Shown: piece by piece, positions 31,213 through 38,776 of the stretch | Numbering within the stretch: position 1 is the stretch's first letter | How the letters are laid out: each line of letters starts with the position of its first letter | The notes under the pieces: generated by a model | Database searches by the model: none | Told to the model about the DNA's origin: nothing | Seen by the model: the letters and a program-made list of their open reading frames with translations, nothing else | Made by a program: the position numbers and the translations under genes | Assembly: GCA_016190375.1 (NCBI GenBank) | Contig: JACPQR010000224.1 | Span: 1 to 43,651 of the forward strand | DNA length: 43,651 bases | Direction: 5' to 3' | Source of the DNA: Deltaproteobacteria bacterium | GTDB lineage: Bacteria; Myxococcota_A; Polyangia; JACPQR01

Positions 31213-32516
31213 CGGCCGATCCGGTGCAGATCCAGAAGCTCGGCCGCCCCGTCGGCCGGCACGTCGCCGTGCATCGCGCACGCTCTCGTCTGGCCGTCAT
31301 CCGCGGCCCTTCCTCCGGGCAGGAGGTCGTCTTCGAGGGCGCGATCTGCACGGTCGGAAGGGAGGCGGGCACGGACGTCACGATCGCCGACCCCGACGTC
31401 GCGGCCCGGCACCTCGACATCGCCCTCGGCGAGCGCGGCTTCCTCCTGTCCGACCTCGCGTCCCCTTCCGGCACTCACGTGGGAGGGATCCGGATCGACC
31501 GGGTCTACCTGCGGCCCGGCGCGGTGGTCGAGCTCGGCTCGAGCGCCTTCCGCTTCGATCTCACCGGCGACGCGGTGGTCGTGCCGCTGTACGACGGCGA
31601 GCGTCTCGGCGACCTCGTCGGTCGCAGCATCCCCATGCGCGAGTCCATGGCGCAGATCGTCCGGCTCGCCGGGTCGACCGGGCCCGTGCTCGTCACGGGC
31701 GAGCCCGGCGTGGAGTGCCAGCGTGGCGCCTGCGCCGTGCACGCGGCCTCGAACCGGCGCGACGGTCCGCTCGAGAAGGTCGTCTGCTCGCCGGCCGACC
31801 ACGACATCGACCGGAGGATCTTCGGCTTCGAGCCCGCGGGCGGCGGGCCCGTGCCCGGGGCTCTCGACCGGACGGCCCGCGGGACGCTGGTCCTGGTCGA
31901 CGTCGAGCGGCTTCCTCTGGACCTGCAGCCGGCGCTCCTGCGCCTCCTCGACTCGGGCGTGTACCGGCGCGTCGGCGGAACCCGCGAGATCCGGTCGGCC
32001 TCGAGGATCGTCGCGACGAGCGGAGTGTCGCTGGCGGCACGAGTGCGGTGCGGACAGGTGCGGGCGGACCTCGCCCAGAGGTTCCTTTCGGCCAGGGTCG
32101 TCCTGCCTCCGCTGCGACATCGCATGGAGGACCTGAGGATGCTCGTCGGCGGCATCCTCGCCGACGAGGTTCCCCAGGCCGCGCCGATCGCGCAGTCGGT
32201 CCTGCGGGTCCTGTCGCGATACGACTGGCCGGGCAACTTCGACGAGCTGCACGACGTCGTGACCGGCGCGCTGCGCGCTCCCTCGGCGAGGAAGTCCGGG
32301 AGCCGGGAGTCGGAGTCGACGAAGAACCTCCGCGTCCCCGCCCCGAGCGGGGTCAAGCTGACCGAGGCAAAGAGGCGCTGGGCCGAGGCCGCGGAGGAAG
32401 CCTACCTCGCAGGCCTCGTCATCTCGACCGGCCACGATCTCGCCGAATGCGCTCGCCTCGCCGGCGTCGCGCCGCGAACGCTCAAGCGATTGCTCGCGAA
32501 GCACAAGCTCGGCTAG
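31209..32516 (+). CDS. FHA protein with degenerate sigma54 AAA+ domain and Fis-type HTH (pseudo-activator)
   Basis: 435 residues from a GTG that overlaps the previous stop (GTGA). The FHA domain (about 25-110) has VGREAGTDVTIADPDV, then AARH in place of SxRH and SPSGT in place of S-x-NGT, so the phosphothreonine-contacting Ser and Asn are lost. A sigma54-activator-like AAA+ domain follows, but Walker A reads GEPGVECQRG without the Lys. The GAFTGA loop is absent (FGFEPAGGGPVPGALDRTA), and Walker B is TLVLVDVERLP rather than LDE. The RYDWPGNFDEL and C-terminal Fis-like helices (LAECARLAGVAPRTLKRLL) remain. It therefore probably binds DNA but cannot hydrolyse ATP or remodel sigma54. A repressor, anti-activator or scaffold role is inferred. 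Its stop overlaps a convergent gene's stop in CTAG. Confidence 0.88.
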   Translation: MTADPVQIQKLGRPVGRHVAVHRARSRLAVIRGPSSGQEVVFEGAICTVGREAGTDVTIADPDVAARHLDIALGERGFLLSDLASPSGTHVGGIRIDRVYLRPGAVVELGSSAFRFDLTGDAVVVPLYDGERLGDLVGRSIPMRESMAQIVRLAGSTGPVLVTGEPGVECQRGACAVHAASNRRDGPLEKVVCSPADHDIDRRIFGFEPAGGGPVPGALDRTARGTLVLVDVERLPLDLQPALLRLLDSGVYRRVGGTREIRSASRIVATSGVSLAARVRCGQVRADLAQRFLSARVVLPPLRHRMEDLRMLVGGILADEVPQAAPIAQSVLRVLSRYDWPGNFDELHDVVTGALRAPSARKSGSRESESTKNLRVPAPSGVKLTEAKRRWAEAAEEAYLAGLVISTGHDLAECARLAGVAPRTLKRLLAKHKLG

Positions 32517-32767
32517 ATCAGATCCACCCTGAAGAGCCGCTTCGTGTCGGTGAGGTAGTAGTAAGCTGCGCGATCGCCCTCCGCGAGGAACGACTCGAGC
32601 TTCCGCTCGAGCTCGTGCGGGCTCAGCCTGGTCGAGATCTCCCAGGTCGTGCTGGTGATCTCGTCGCCCTCGAGCTCGGACTTGCAGAGGTCGCGGAGCC
32701 CTTCGCCCCTCGCTGGGTCCGCGATCTCGAACGTGAGCACGTAGTCGTGAAGTAGAAATCCGCTCAC
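32513..32767 (-). CDS. 84-residue protein, possibly SinR/Cas2-like ferredoxin fold
   Basis: The GTG start overlaps the esterase stop (GTGA), so it is coupled to it. The sequence DYVLTFEIADPARG, a helix (EGLRDLCKSELEG), STTWEISTRLSPHELERKL and a terminal strand (RAAYYYLTDTKRLF) follows the beta-alpha-beta-beta-alpha-beta order. The 'S-x-W-x-I-x-T-x-L' centre is that of SinR-like and Cas2-type small proteins. No Cas1 is present, and the first-strand Asp of Cas2 nucleases is not obvious. Function unknown; the fold call is inference. Its stop shares the CTAG at 32513-32516 with the FHA gene. Confidence 0.75.
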   Translation of the reverse strand: MSGFLLHDYVLTFEIADPARGEGLRDLCKSELEGDEITSTTWEISTRLSPHELERKLESFLAEGDRAAYYYLTDTKRLFRVDLI

Positions 32768-34386
32768 TTCGACTCGCCGGGAAGGCCGAGCGGGATGCCG
32801 TCCCAGAAGTCGCAGCGCTCCTGGGCGAGGTGCTCGCCGGCGGCGATCGGCTCCTCGAGGACGAGGTAACCCTCGGAGTCGGGATCGTAGGCTGGCCACG
32901 CTACCTCGGCGCCGCCGTTCGGGTCGCCGGCCGCGGCGAAGGCCGTCCAGTATCCCATCATCGCGTCGGAAAGGGGCTCCTCCGAGCCGGCGATCTCCGA
33001 ACCGAACATCGGGTTCGAGAAGACGAACGGGATCTCGGCGCCGTGGAAGGAGCCCAGCGACTCGGGAGCGAACTCGGGGACGTGCTCGAACGAGTACAGG
33101 AAGGCGTCCTGCCCGCCGGCCACGACGCCCCGCACCAGCCGGCGAGTCGGACAGATGAAGAGCGCGTCTCCGATCAACTCGGCGAGCGCATCCTGGACCG
33201 AGTCGAAGTCGGCGACCGGGTACTCGGCCGCGATGACAGGGGCGTCCTTCTCGCCGGCCAGCCAGGCGATCGCGTCCTCGTAGCCCTCCTCCTCCACGTC
33301 GCTCAGGCTCCCGAACACGGTGAGGAACGTGCCTTCGTCACCGTTCGTGCCAGCCATGACGGGCACGTCCACGAGATCGCCGCGCGCGATCGCCTCGCGC
33401 GGCTGCTCGACGAGGGAGAGCCCGTCCACGACCGGGAACCACGGGAAGTCGACCTCGGTCTCGTTGCCGGGGCGCGCCTCGAGCAGCGCCTCGACGTCCG
33501 CTGCTCGCAGGCACGCGAGAACGCCTTCGCCCTCGCAGCCAAGCCTCGTGACCAGATCGGCTCCGACCGCCTCGGCCGACTCGGGCGTCCTGAACGCCCA
33601 CGAGCACGAGCCGCTCTGCATGATCGCGCGCGCGAACAGGCCCTGGCTCGGCGGCGAGACGAGGTGAAGGCACGTGTTGAAGCCGCCCGCCGACTCGCCG
33701 AACAGAGTGACGTTGTCGGGGTCGCCGCCGAAGGCCGCGATGTTCCTCTGCACCCACTCGAGCGCCGCGCGCTGGTCTTCGAGCCCCCAGTCGCCCGATG
33801 CCGGGTGGTCCGGATCCTCGGCGGAGAGCTCCGGGAGCGCGAGCCATCCGAGGGGACCCAGCCGGTAGTTCAACGTCACGACCAGGACGCCGCCGCGCTC
33901 TGAGAGGTTCTGTCCGTCGAACGCGGGATCGCCACCCGTGCCCTGCTCCCAGCCGCCCCCATGGATCCAGACCATGACCGGCGCCGGCTCGGTCACCTCG
34001 GCCGGCGTCCAGACGTTCAGGGTCAGGCAGTCCTCGTCCGAGCCGCCCCTCAGCGAGCCACCTACGTCGAACTGCGGGCAGGGCCGCCCCACCGTGGCAG
34101 CGGTGCGGACCTGGACCCACGGCTCGACGGGCCGCGGCGACCTCCACCTGAGGTCCCCCAAGGGAGGCGCGGCGTAGGGGATTCCGAGGAACGCGCGGGT
34201 CTCACCCACGAGCTTGCCCTGCAGCGGGCCCTCGGCGGTCTCGACCTGGGTGCCGTCGTCGTCGTCGGCCGCATCGACCTCCGCGTCCACGCCGGCGTCT
34301 CGGGGCTCGTCGCCGGCATCGGCGGGCTGGTCGTCGTCGTCTCCGCAGCCGGAAGCGGCCAGGACCGCGAGGAGGAGGAATCTCAT
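32764..34386 (-). CDS. Type-B carboxylesterase lipoprotein
   Basis: 540 residues. The ATG at 34386 has a GGAAGGACAAGC ribosome site and overlaps the stop of the BMC-like gene (ATGA). The signal peptide ends SGC, followed by an Asp/Ala linker (GDDDDQPADAGDEP). The alpha/beta-hydrolase fold of carboxylesterase type B is clear: the EDCLTLNVWTP signature, oxyanion loop WIHGGGW, nucleophile in FGESAGG, catalytic acid region in AGTNGDEGTF, and a His in GSFHGAEIPFVF. It hydrolyses carboxylic esters at the cell surface or in the periplasm; natural substrate unknown. It is middle gene of a three-gene coupled operon, an odd partner for a predicted cytoplasmic shell protein. Confidence 0.93.
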   Translation of the reverse strand: MRFLLLAVLAASGCGDDDDQPADAGDEPRDAGVDAEVDAADDDDGTQVETAEGPLQGKLVGETRAFLGIPYAAPPLGDLRWRSPRPVEPWVQVRTAATVGRPCPQFDVGGSLRGGSDEDCLTLNVWTPAEVTEPAPVMVWIHGGGWEQGTGGDPAFDGQNLSERGGVLVVTLNYRLGPLGWLALPELSAEDPDHPASGDWGLEDQRAALEWVQRNIAAFGGDPDNVTLFGESAGGFNTCLHLVSPPSQGLFARAIMQSGSCSWAFRTPESAEAVGADLVTRLGCEGEGVLACLRAADVEALLEARPGNETEVDFPWFPVVDGLSLVEQPREAIARGDLVDVPVMAGTNGDEGTFLTVFGSLSDVEEEGYEDAIAWLAGEKDAPVIAAEYPVADFDSVQDALAELIGDALFICPTRRLVRGVVAGGQDAFLYSFEHVPEFAPESLGSFHGAEIPFVFSNPMFGSEIAGSEEPLSDAMMGYWTAFAAAGDPNGGAEVAWPAYDPDSEGYLVLEEPIAAGEHLAQERCDFWDGIPLGLPGESK

Positions 34387-35012
34387 GCTTGTCCTTCCTT
34401 GTTCGGTCTCCCGCGAATGCACGACAGACACCGCTCGATGGCGTTCGCCGCTTCGCGGATCTCGGCCTCGCCTCCGCCCAGGTACAGCCGCCCGAAGGCG
34501 CCGAACGTCACGGTCTCCAGAAGGCGAATAGGCGCTGCCTTCTCCGCCTCGTTGGCGGCGATCGCGGCGTAGCCCGCGGGGTGGACCTCGAGGACGTACA
34601 GCGTCTGGCCCTGAGTCAGCATGTCGCCGTGCCGCATGCGGTTGATGAGCATCGCCTGGTGCCCGTCGATGCCCGTGATGATCTGGTTGGACAGGACCCG
34701 CGGCGTGAGCCGGTCCTCCTCGCGCATGCCGAGCTCGCGCAGGATCGCCGCCGCCGCCTCGCGGACCTGGCCCTGATCGAAGTGCTGCAGCGACAGGAGC
34801 CCGAACGCTCTCTCGACGATCTGCATCGACGGGATGCAGCTCGTGTGCTTGAGCGCGGCGTCGGTGACGCGGTTGATCGCGATCCCGGGCGCGATCTCGA
34901 CGAACAGCGCGGCCTGCCCTTCGAGCGGCTGGAAGCCCGCGGCCACCGTCTGGAGGAACGAGGTGAGCTGCGGCTGCAGGATGTCGATGAACGTCAGCGT
35001 GCGCAGATCCAT
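34383..35012 (-). CDS. Tandem BMC-domain (bacterial microcompartment shell-like) protein
   Basis: 209 residues from the ATG at 35012; an in-frame start at 35048 is less likely. Two similar halves are visible. The first (about 31-95) reads AALFVEIAPGIAINRVTDAALKH, then ERAFGLLSLQHF and QVREAAAAIL. The second (about 136-198) reads TLYVLEVHPAGYAAIAANEAE, then TFGAFGRLYLGGGEAEIREA and ANAIERCL. Each follows the BMC pattern: a strand with V-E-x-x-x-G, a helix rich in A and D/E/K, two more strands, and a helix starting (D/E)VREA. Length and duplicated domain fit the BMC-T trimer class (EutL/PduB-like). No BMC-H, BMC-P or encapsulated enzyme gene is in the window. It begins a coupled operon and is divergent from the kinase at 35075 with 62 bp between. 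Not confirmed by search. Confidence 0.65.
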   Translation of the reverse strand: MDLRTLTFIDILQPQLTSFLQTVAAGFQPLEGQAALFVEIAPGIAINRVTDAALKHTSCIPSMQIVERAFGLLSLQHFDQGQVREAAAAILRELGMREEDRLTPRVLSNQIITGIDGHQAMLINRMRHGDMLTQGQTLYVLEVHPAGYAAIAANEAEKAAPIRLLETVTFGAFGRLYLGGGEAEIREAANAIERCLSCIRGRPNKEGQA

Positions 35013-35054
35013 CGGCCCGGAAGTACCGCGTCTGCACGCCGTTCTCAAGTCGAT

Positions 35055-35060
35055 TACACT
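35055..35060 (+). promoter_or_regulatory. Candidate -10 box of the kinase at 35075
   Basis: TACACT lies 14 bases before the ATG, with no Shine-Dalgarno sequence between. The 62-bp gap to the divergent BMC gene offers no convincing -35 hexamer in either direction. Confidence 0.3.
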
Positions 35061-35074
35061 CGCCTTCCGCCGGC

Positions 35075-38000
35075 ATGCAGAGCATCGGGGACTACAAGGT
35101 GGACGGTGTGCTCGGCTCGGGCGGCATGGGCGTCGTCTACCGCGCCACCATCCGCGACGGTCAGGGCAACGTCGCGCTCAAGGTCCTCGGCGGCGAGGCC
35201 TGCAACGAGCGGGCGAGGCGCCGTTTCGCGCGCGAGGCAAAGGCGGTGATGGCGCTCGGGCATCCGAACGTGGTCAAGGTGCTGGGCTTCGGCGAGACGC
35301 CGGAGGGCGGCCTCTACCTCGCGATGGAGCTCCTCGAGGGCGAGGACCTCGACACCCGCCTCGAGCGTGGCACCCTCGATCCCGAGGAGGCGGTTCGGAT
35401 CGGCCGCGCCGCGGCCGCGGGGCTCGGCGCCGCTCACGCCGCTGGGATCGTGCACCGAGACGTCAAGCCCGCAAACCTCTTCCTCTGCTCCGACGGCGGG
35501 ATCAAGGTGCTCGACTTCGGCCTCGCGATCAGCATCTCCGACGCCCCCGAGATGCGTCTGACGGCGACCGAGGTCGTGGTCGGCACGCCCGCGTACATGG
35601 CCGTCGAGCAGGCGCGCGGCAAGCGCGACGAGGACATCCGCACCGACGTCTGGGGCCTGGGCGCGACGCTCTACGACGCCGTCGCCGGCCACCCGCCGTT
35701 CGACGCGGAGAGCGCGATGGCCCAGCTCGTCCGAGTCGTGACGGACGACCCGGACCCGCTCCCGCCGGAGGTGCCCGCGTGGCTCGCCGCGGTGATCTCG
35801 CGCGCGCTCCAGAAGGACCGCGCGGCGCGGTGGCAGTCGATGGCAGAGCTCGGCGAGGCGCTCAGGGAGGGCCTGGCATCCTCTTCCGAGGGCTCTTCGA
35901 CCACGACGCAGCCGTTGCCGCGCGAGCCCGCTCGGGTGGCGCTCGGCGACGAGGTGAGGATCGTCGCGGTCCTCTTCGCCGAGGGCGTGCGCGACGTCGA
36001 GGCCTTCTCGGAGGCGGTCCGGGCGGAGCGGGGCGTGGCGTCGCCGCTCCTCGGCGAGCGAGCGGTCGGTCTGTTCGGCGGCGAGGCGTGGGTGGGCGAC
36101 GAGTCGGAGCGCGCCGTTCGGGCGGGCCTCGCGGTGCGGGCCGCGGGCGCCGTCGCGAGGCTCGGCGTCGCGACGGGCCGAGCCGTCCAGGCCAAGGCCG
36201 GCCAGGTGACGGGCGCGGGGGTCATCGGCGCGCAGGAGGTGCTCGCCTCCGACGGCGTCGGCGTCGACTCCGAGACCCACAAGCGAATCCGCGGCGGCTT
36301 CGTCGTCGAGGCAGGTCGCGTCCTCGCCATCCGCCCGGGCTCGACCGTGATCGGCGTCAGAGGGCTCGCCGGCGCCGACGTTCCGCTCTTCGGCCGCGAG
36401 CGCGAGATGGCCGATCTCGGGATGACGCTCGCGCAGGTCGCCGCCGAGTCGCAGGCCGCCGGGGTCCTGATCACCGGGCCCGCGGGCATCGGAAAGAGCC
36501 GGCTCCTGCACGCTCTCAGAGCGCACATCGAGGAGCAGCGGACGGACGTCCGCTACCTGGAGGGCTGCGCGGAGTCGACGCGGACGCTCCAGGGCTGGCA
36601 CCTCATCGCGAACGCCCTTCGCCCGTGGCTCGAGCGTCCCCAGGGTGCCGAGCCCGACCTCGTCCAGCAGAGGCTGAGGGAGGTCTGCCCCTCGCGATCG
36701 TCGGCCGAGTTCATCGGCGAGATCCTGGGAGCGGCCTTCCCAGAGTCGCCGCACCTCAAGACCGCGCGCGACGATCCCGGGATCATGCGGGACCAGGTCA
36801 TGATCGCGGTGGGCGATCTCATCGAAGCGGAGGCCACGAGCCGCCCGGTCGTGCTGGCGGTCGAGGACCTCCACTGGGCGGACGGGCCGAGCACGGAGCT
36901 CGTCGAGGTGCTCCTGAGGAGGCTCGAGTCGAAGAGGCTCCTCGTCGTCGCCACCGCCCGGCCCGAGCTCGAGGCGCCGCTGCCGGACTTCCGTCGGATC
37001 GCCCTGGGAGGAGTTTCCAAGAACGCCACGCGGTCGCTCGTGGGGAGCGTCCTCGGCGACGACCCAGCGCTCGAGTCCCGCGCCGAGGCGATCCATCGCC
37101 GGACCGAAGGAAACCCCTACTTCGCCGAGGAGCTCGCGCTGGCCCTGCGCGAGGGCCACGCCGATGAGCTGCCGCCGTCGGTCGAGGCTGCCATCCAGGC
37201 GCGGCTCGACACGCTCCCGAGGGCCGAGAAGGACCTGTTGCGCCGCGCCTCCATCCTCGGCGGTCGCTTCTGGGCCGAGGCGCTCTCTGCGATGGGCGAG
37301 CCCGATCCCGCGGCGCTCCTTGGACGGCTGCGCCGTCGCGAGGTCGTGTCGCCCGAGCCGCGGCCCAGGCTCCTCGGCACCACCGAGTGGCGGTTCCGCC
37401 ACACGCTGATGCAGGAGGTCGCCTACGGATCGCTGACGGACAAGCAGCGATCGCACCTGCACCGCGCAGCCGGGCTCTGGATGGGCGAGCGGCCCGACGC
37501 ATCTGGGCTCGAGGTCGCCCGCCACCTGGAGCTCGGCGGCGACGGCCACGGCGCGGCCCCCTACTGGCTGCGCGCGGCGGAAGCGGCGTTCCGCGAGGGC
37601 GACGCGCCCGCGGCCCTCGAGGCCTCGGGTCGCGCCCTCGAGCGCATGGTGGACCGCAGCGCCGCGTTCCGACTGCGTTCGCTCAGGGTCGAGGTGCTCT
37701 TCTTCCTGGGTCGCACGGCCGACGAGGAGGCGGACATCGAGTCCCTCGGAAAGCTCGCCTCCACGAAGGGCGAGAAGGCCCTCTTCCACGAGAAGCGCTC
37801 GCGCTTCCTCTGGGCGCACGGCCGCTACGACGAGGCGACCGCCGACGTGAAGGCCGGCATCGCGCTGTCACACCCGAGCGTGGGCCTGCTCGTGCAAGCC
37901 GCGCTCGCCCACGCAGACTCGCGGCGCCCCGGCGAGGCGCTCGAGGCCGCCCGGGCCGCCGTCGACGCCGCGCGGCCCTCCGCCGATCCGCTGGCCCTCG

Positions 38001-38776
38001 CCCGCGGCCGCTGGGCGCTCGCCTACTGCCACGCCGCGCTCGGAGATCCCGGCTGGGTCGTCCCGCTCGCAACTCAGGCGCTCGAGGGTTACGAGGTCGT
38101 CGGCGATCCGCGGCGCGTCGCGATCGCCCGGCTGATGCTCGCCTACTCGGCCCTCCAGCTCGGCCGCCTCTCCGCCTCGATCGAGGAGCTCGCCAAGGCG
38201 CGCGACCTCTCCCGCGCCTGCGGCAACAGGCGAAGCGAGGGCTACGCGCTCTACGGCCTCGGGCTCGCTCGCGCGCGGCTGGGCGACGTCGCCGCCGGCC
38301 TCGAGGACGAGGACGCCGCACTGGCGATCGCCGCGGAGATGGAGGACCCCCGCCTCGAGATCGCCTGCCTGCGCTACCGCGCCGCGATCCTCCACGCGGC
38401 GAGCCGCAACGCCGAGGCCCTCGTGACCCTCGATCACGCCCTCGCCCGCCCCGAGCCCCTCCAGGGCAACTTCGCTTGCGAGATCCACGCGCTCCACGCC
38501 TCCGTCCTCGTGGCCCTCGGCCGCCTCGACGACGCCGGCAGCGCCGTCCGCCGCGCCCTCGAGCTACGCGACGCCGCCGGCGTCATGGGCGAGTTCGAGG
38601 CCGAGCTCTTCCTCGCCGCCCACGCCGCCGGCCTCGAAGGCGCCCTCGTCCATGGCGACAAGGCCCTGCACCTCAAGGCCAACCGCATCTCCGACCCCGA
38701 CGCCCGCAAGGACTTCCTCCAGGTCCCCTCCCACGCCCGCCTCGTCGACCTCGCGAAGCGGGCTGGAGCGACCTAG
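35075..38776 (+). CDS. Ser/Thr protein kinase fused to degenerate cyclase-like, ATPase and TPR regions (second copy)
   Basis: 1233 residues. The kinase domain (about 7-265) has GSGGMGVVYRA, the Lys in VALKVL, HRDVKPANLF, DFGLA and GTPAYMAVEQARG, where the usual P of APEQ is V. The cyclase-like segment (about 290-415) reads VAVLFAEGVRD and GERAVGLFGG, with Glu at both metal-binding Asp positions. The ATPase has Walker A GPAGIGKSRL and Walker B LAVEDLHWADG. The C-terminal ~500 residues are TPR-like helices. Same architecture as the kinase at 6020-9913, so the two are paralogues. Cytoplasmic; the TPR/ATPase part probably senses or recruits a partner. It is divergent from the BMC-like operon and its stop overlaps the P-ATPase stop within CTAG. 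Confidence 0.93.
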   Translation: MQSIGDYKVDGVLGSGGMGVVYRATIRDGQGNVALKVLGGEACNERARRRFAREAKAVMALGHPNVVKVLGFGETPEGGLYLAMELLEGEDLDTRLERGTLDPEEAVRIGRAAAAGLGAAHAAGIVHRDVKPANLFLCSDGGIKVLDFGLAISISDAPEMRLTATEVVVGTPAYMAVEQARGKRDEDIRTDVWGLGATLYDAVAGHPPFDAESAMAQLVRVVTDDPDPLPPEVPAWLAAVISRALQKDRAARWQSMAELGEALREGLASSSEGSSTTTQPLPREPARVALGDEVRIVAVLFAEGVRDVEAFSEAVRAERGVASPLLGERAVGLFGGEAWVGDESERAVRAGLAVRAAGAVARLGVATGRAVQAKAGQVTGAGVIGAQEVLASDGVGVDSETHKRIRGGFVVEAGRVLAIRPGSTVIGVRGLAGADVPLFGREREMADLGMTLAQVAAESQAAGVLITGPAGIGKSRLLHALRAHIEEQRTDVRYLEGCAESTRTLQGWHLIANALRPWLERPQGAEPDLVQQRLREVCPSRSSAEFIGEILGAAFPESPHLKTARDDPGIMRDQVMIAVGDLIEAEATSRPVVLAVEDLHWADGPSTELVEVLLRRLESKRLLVVATARPELEAPLPDFRRIALGGVSKNATRSLVGSVLGDDPALESRAEAIHRRTEGNPYFAEELALALREGHADELPPSVEAAIQARLDTLPRAEKDLLRRASILGGRFWAEALSAMGEPDPAALLGRLRRREVVSPEPRPRLLGTTEWRFRHTLMQEVAYGSLTDKQRSHLHRAAGLWMGERPDASGLEVARHLELGGDGHGAAPYWLRAAEAAFREGDAPAALEASGRALERMVDRSAAFRLRSLRVEVLFFLGRTADEEADIESLGKLASTKGEKALFHEKRSRFLWAHGRYDEATADVKAGIALSHPSVGLLVQAALAHADSRRPGEALEAARAAVDAARPSADPLALARGRWALAYCHAALGDPGWVVPLATQALEGYEVVGDPRRVAIARLMLAYSALQLGRLSASIEELAKARDLSRACGNRRSEGYALYGLGLARARLGDVAAGLEDEDAALAIAAEMEDPRLEIACLRYRAAILHAASRNAEALVTLDHALARPEPLQGNFACEIHALHASVLVALGRLDDAGSAVRRALELRDAAGVMGEFEAELFLAAHAAGLEGALVHGDKALHLKANRISDPDARKDFLQVPSHARLVDLAKRAGAT

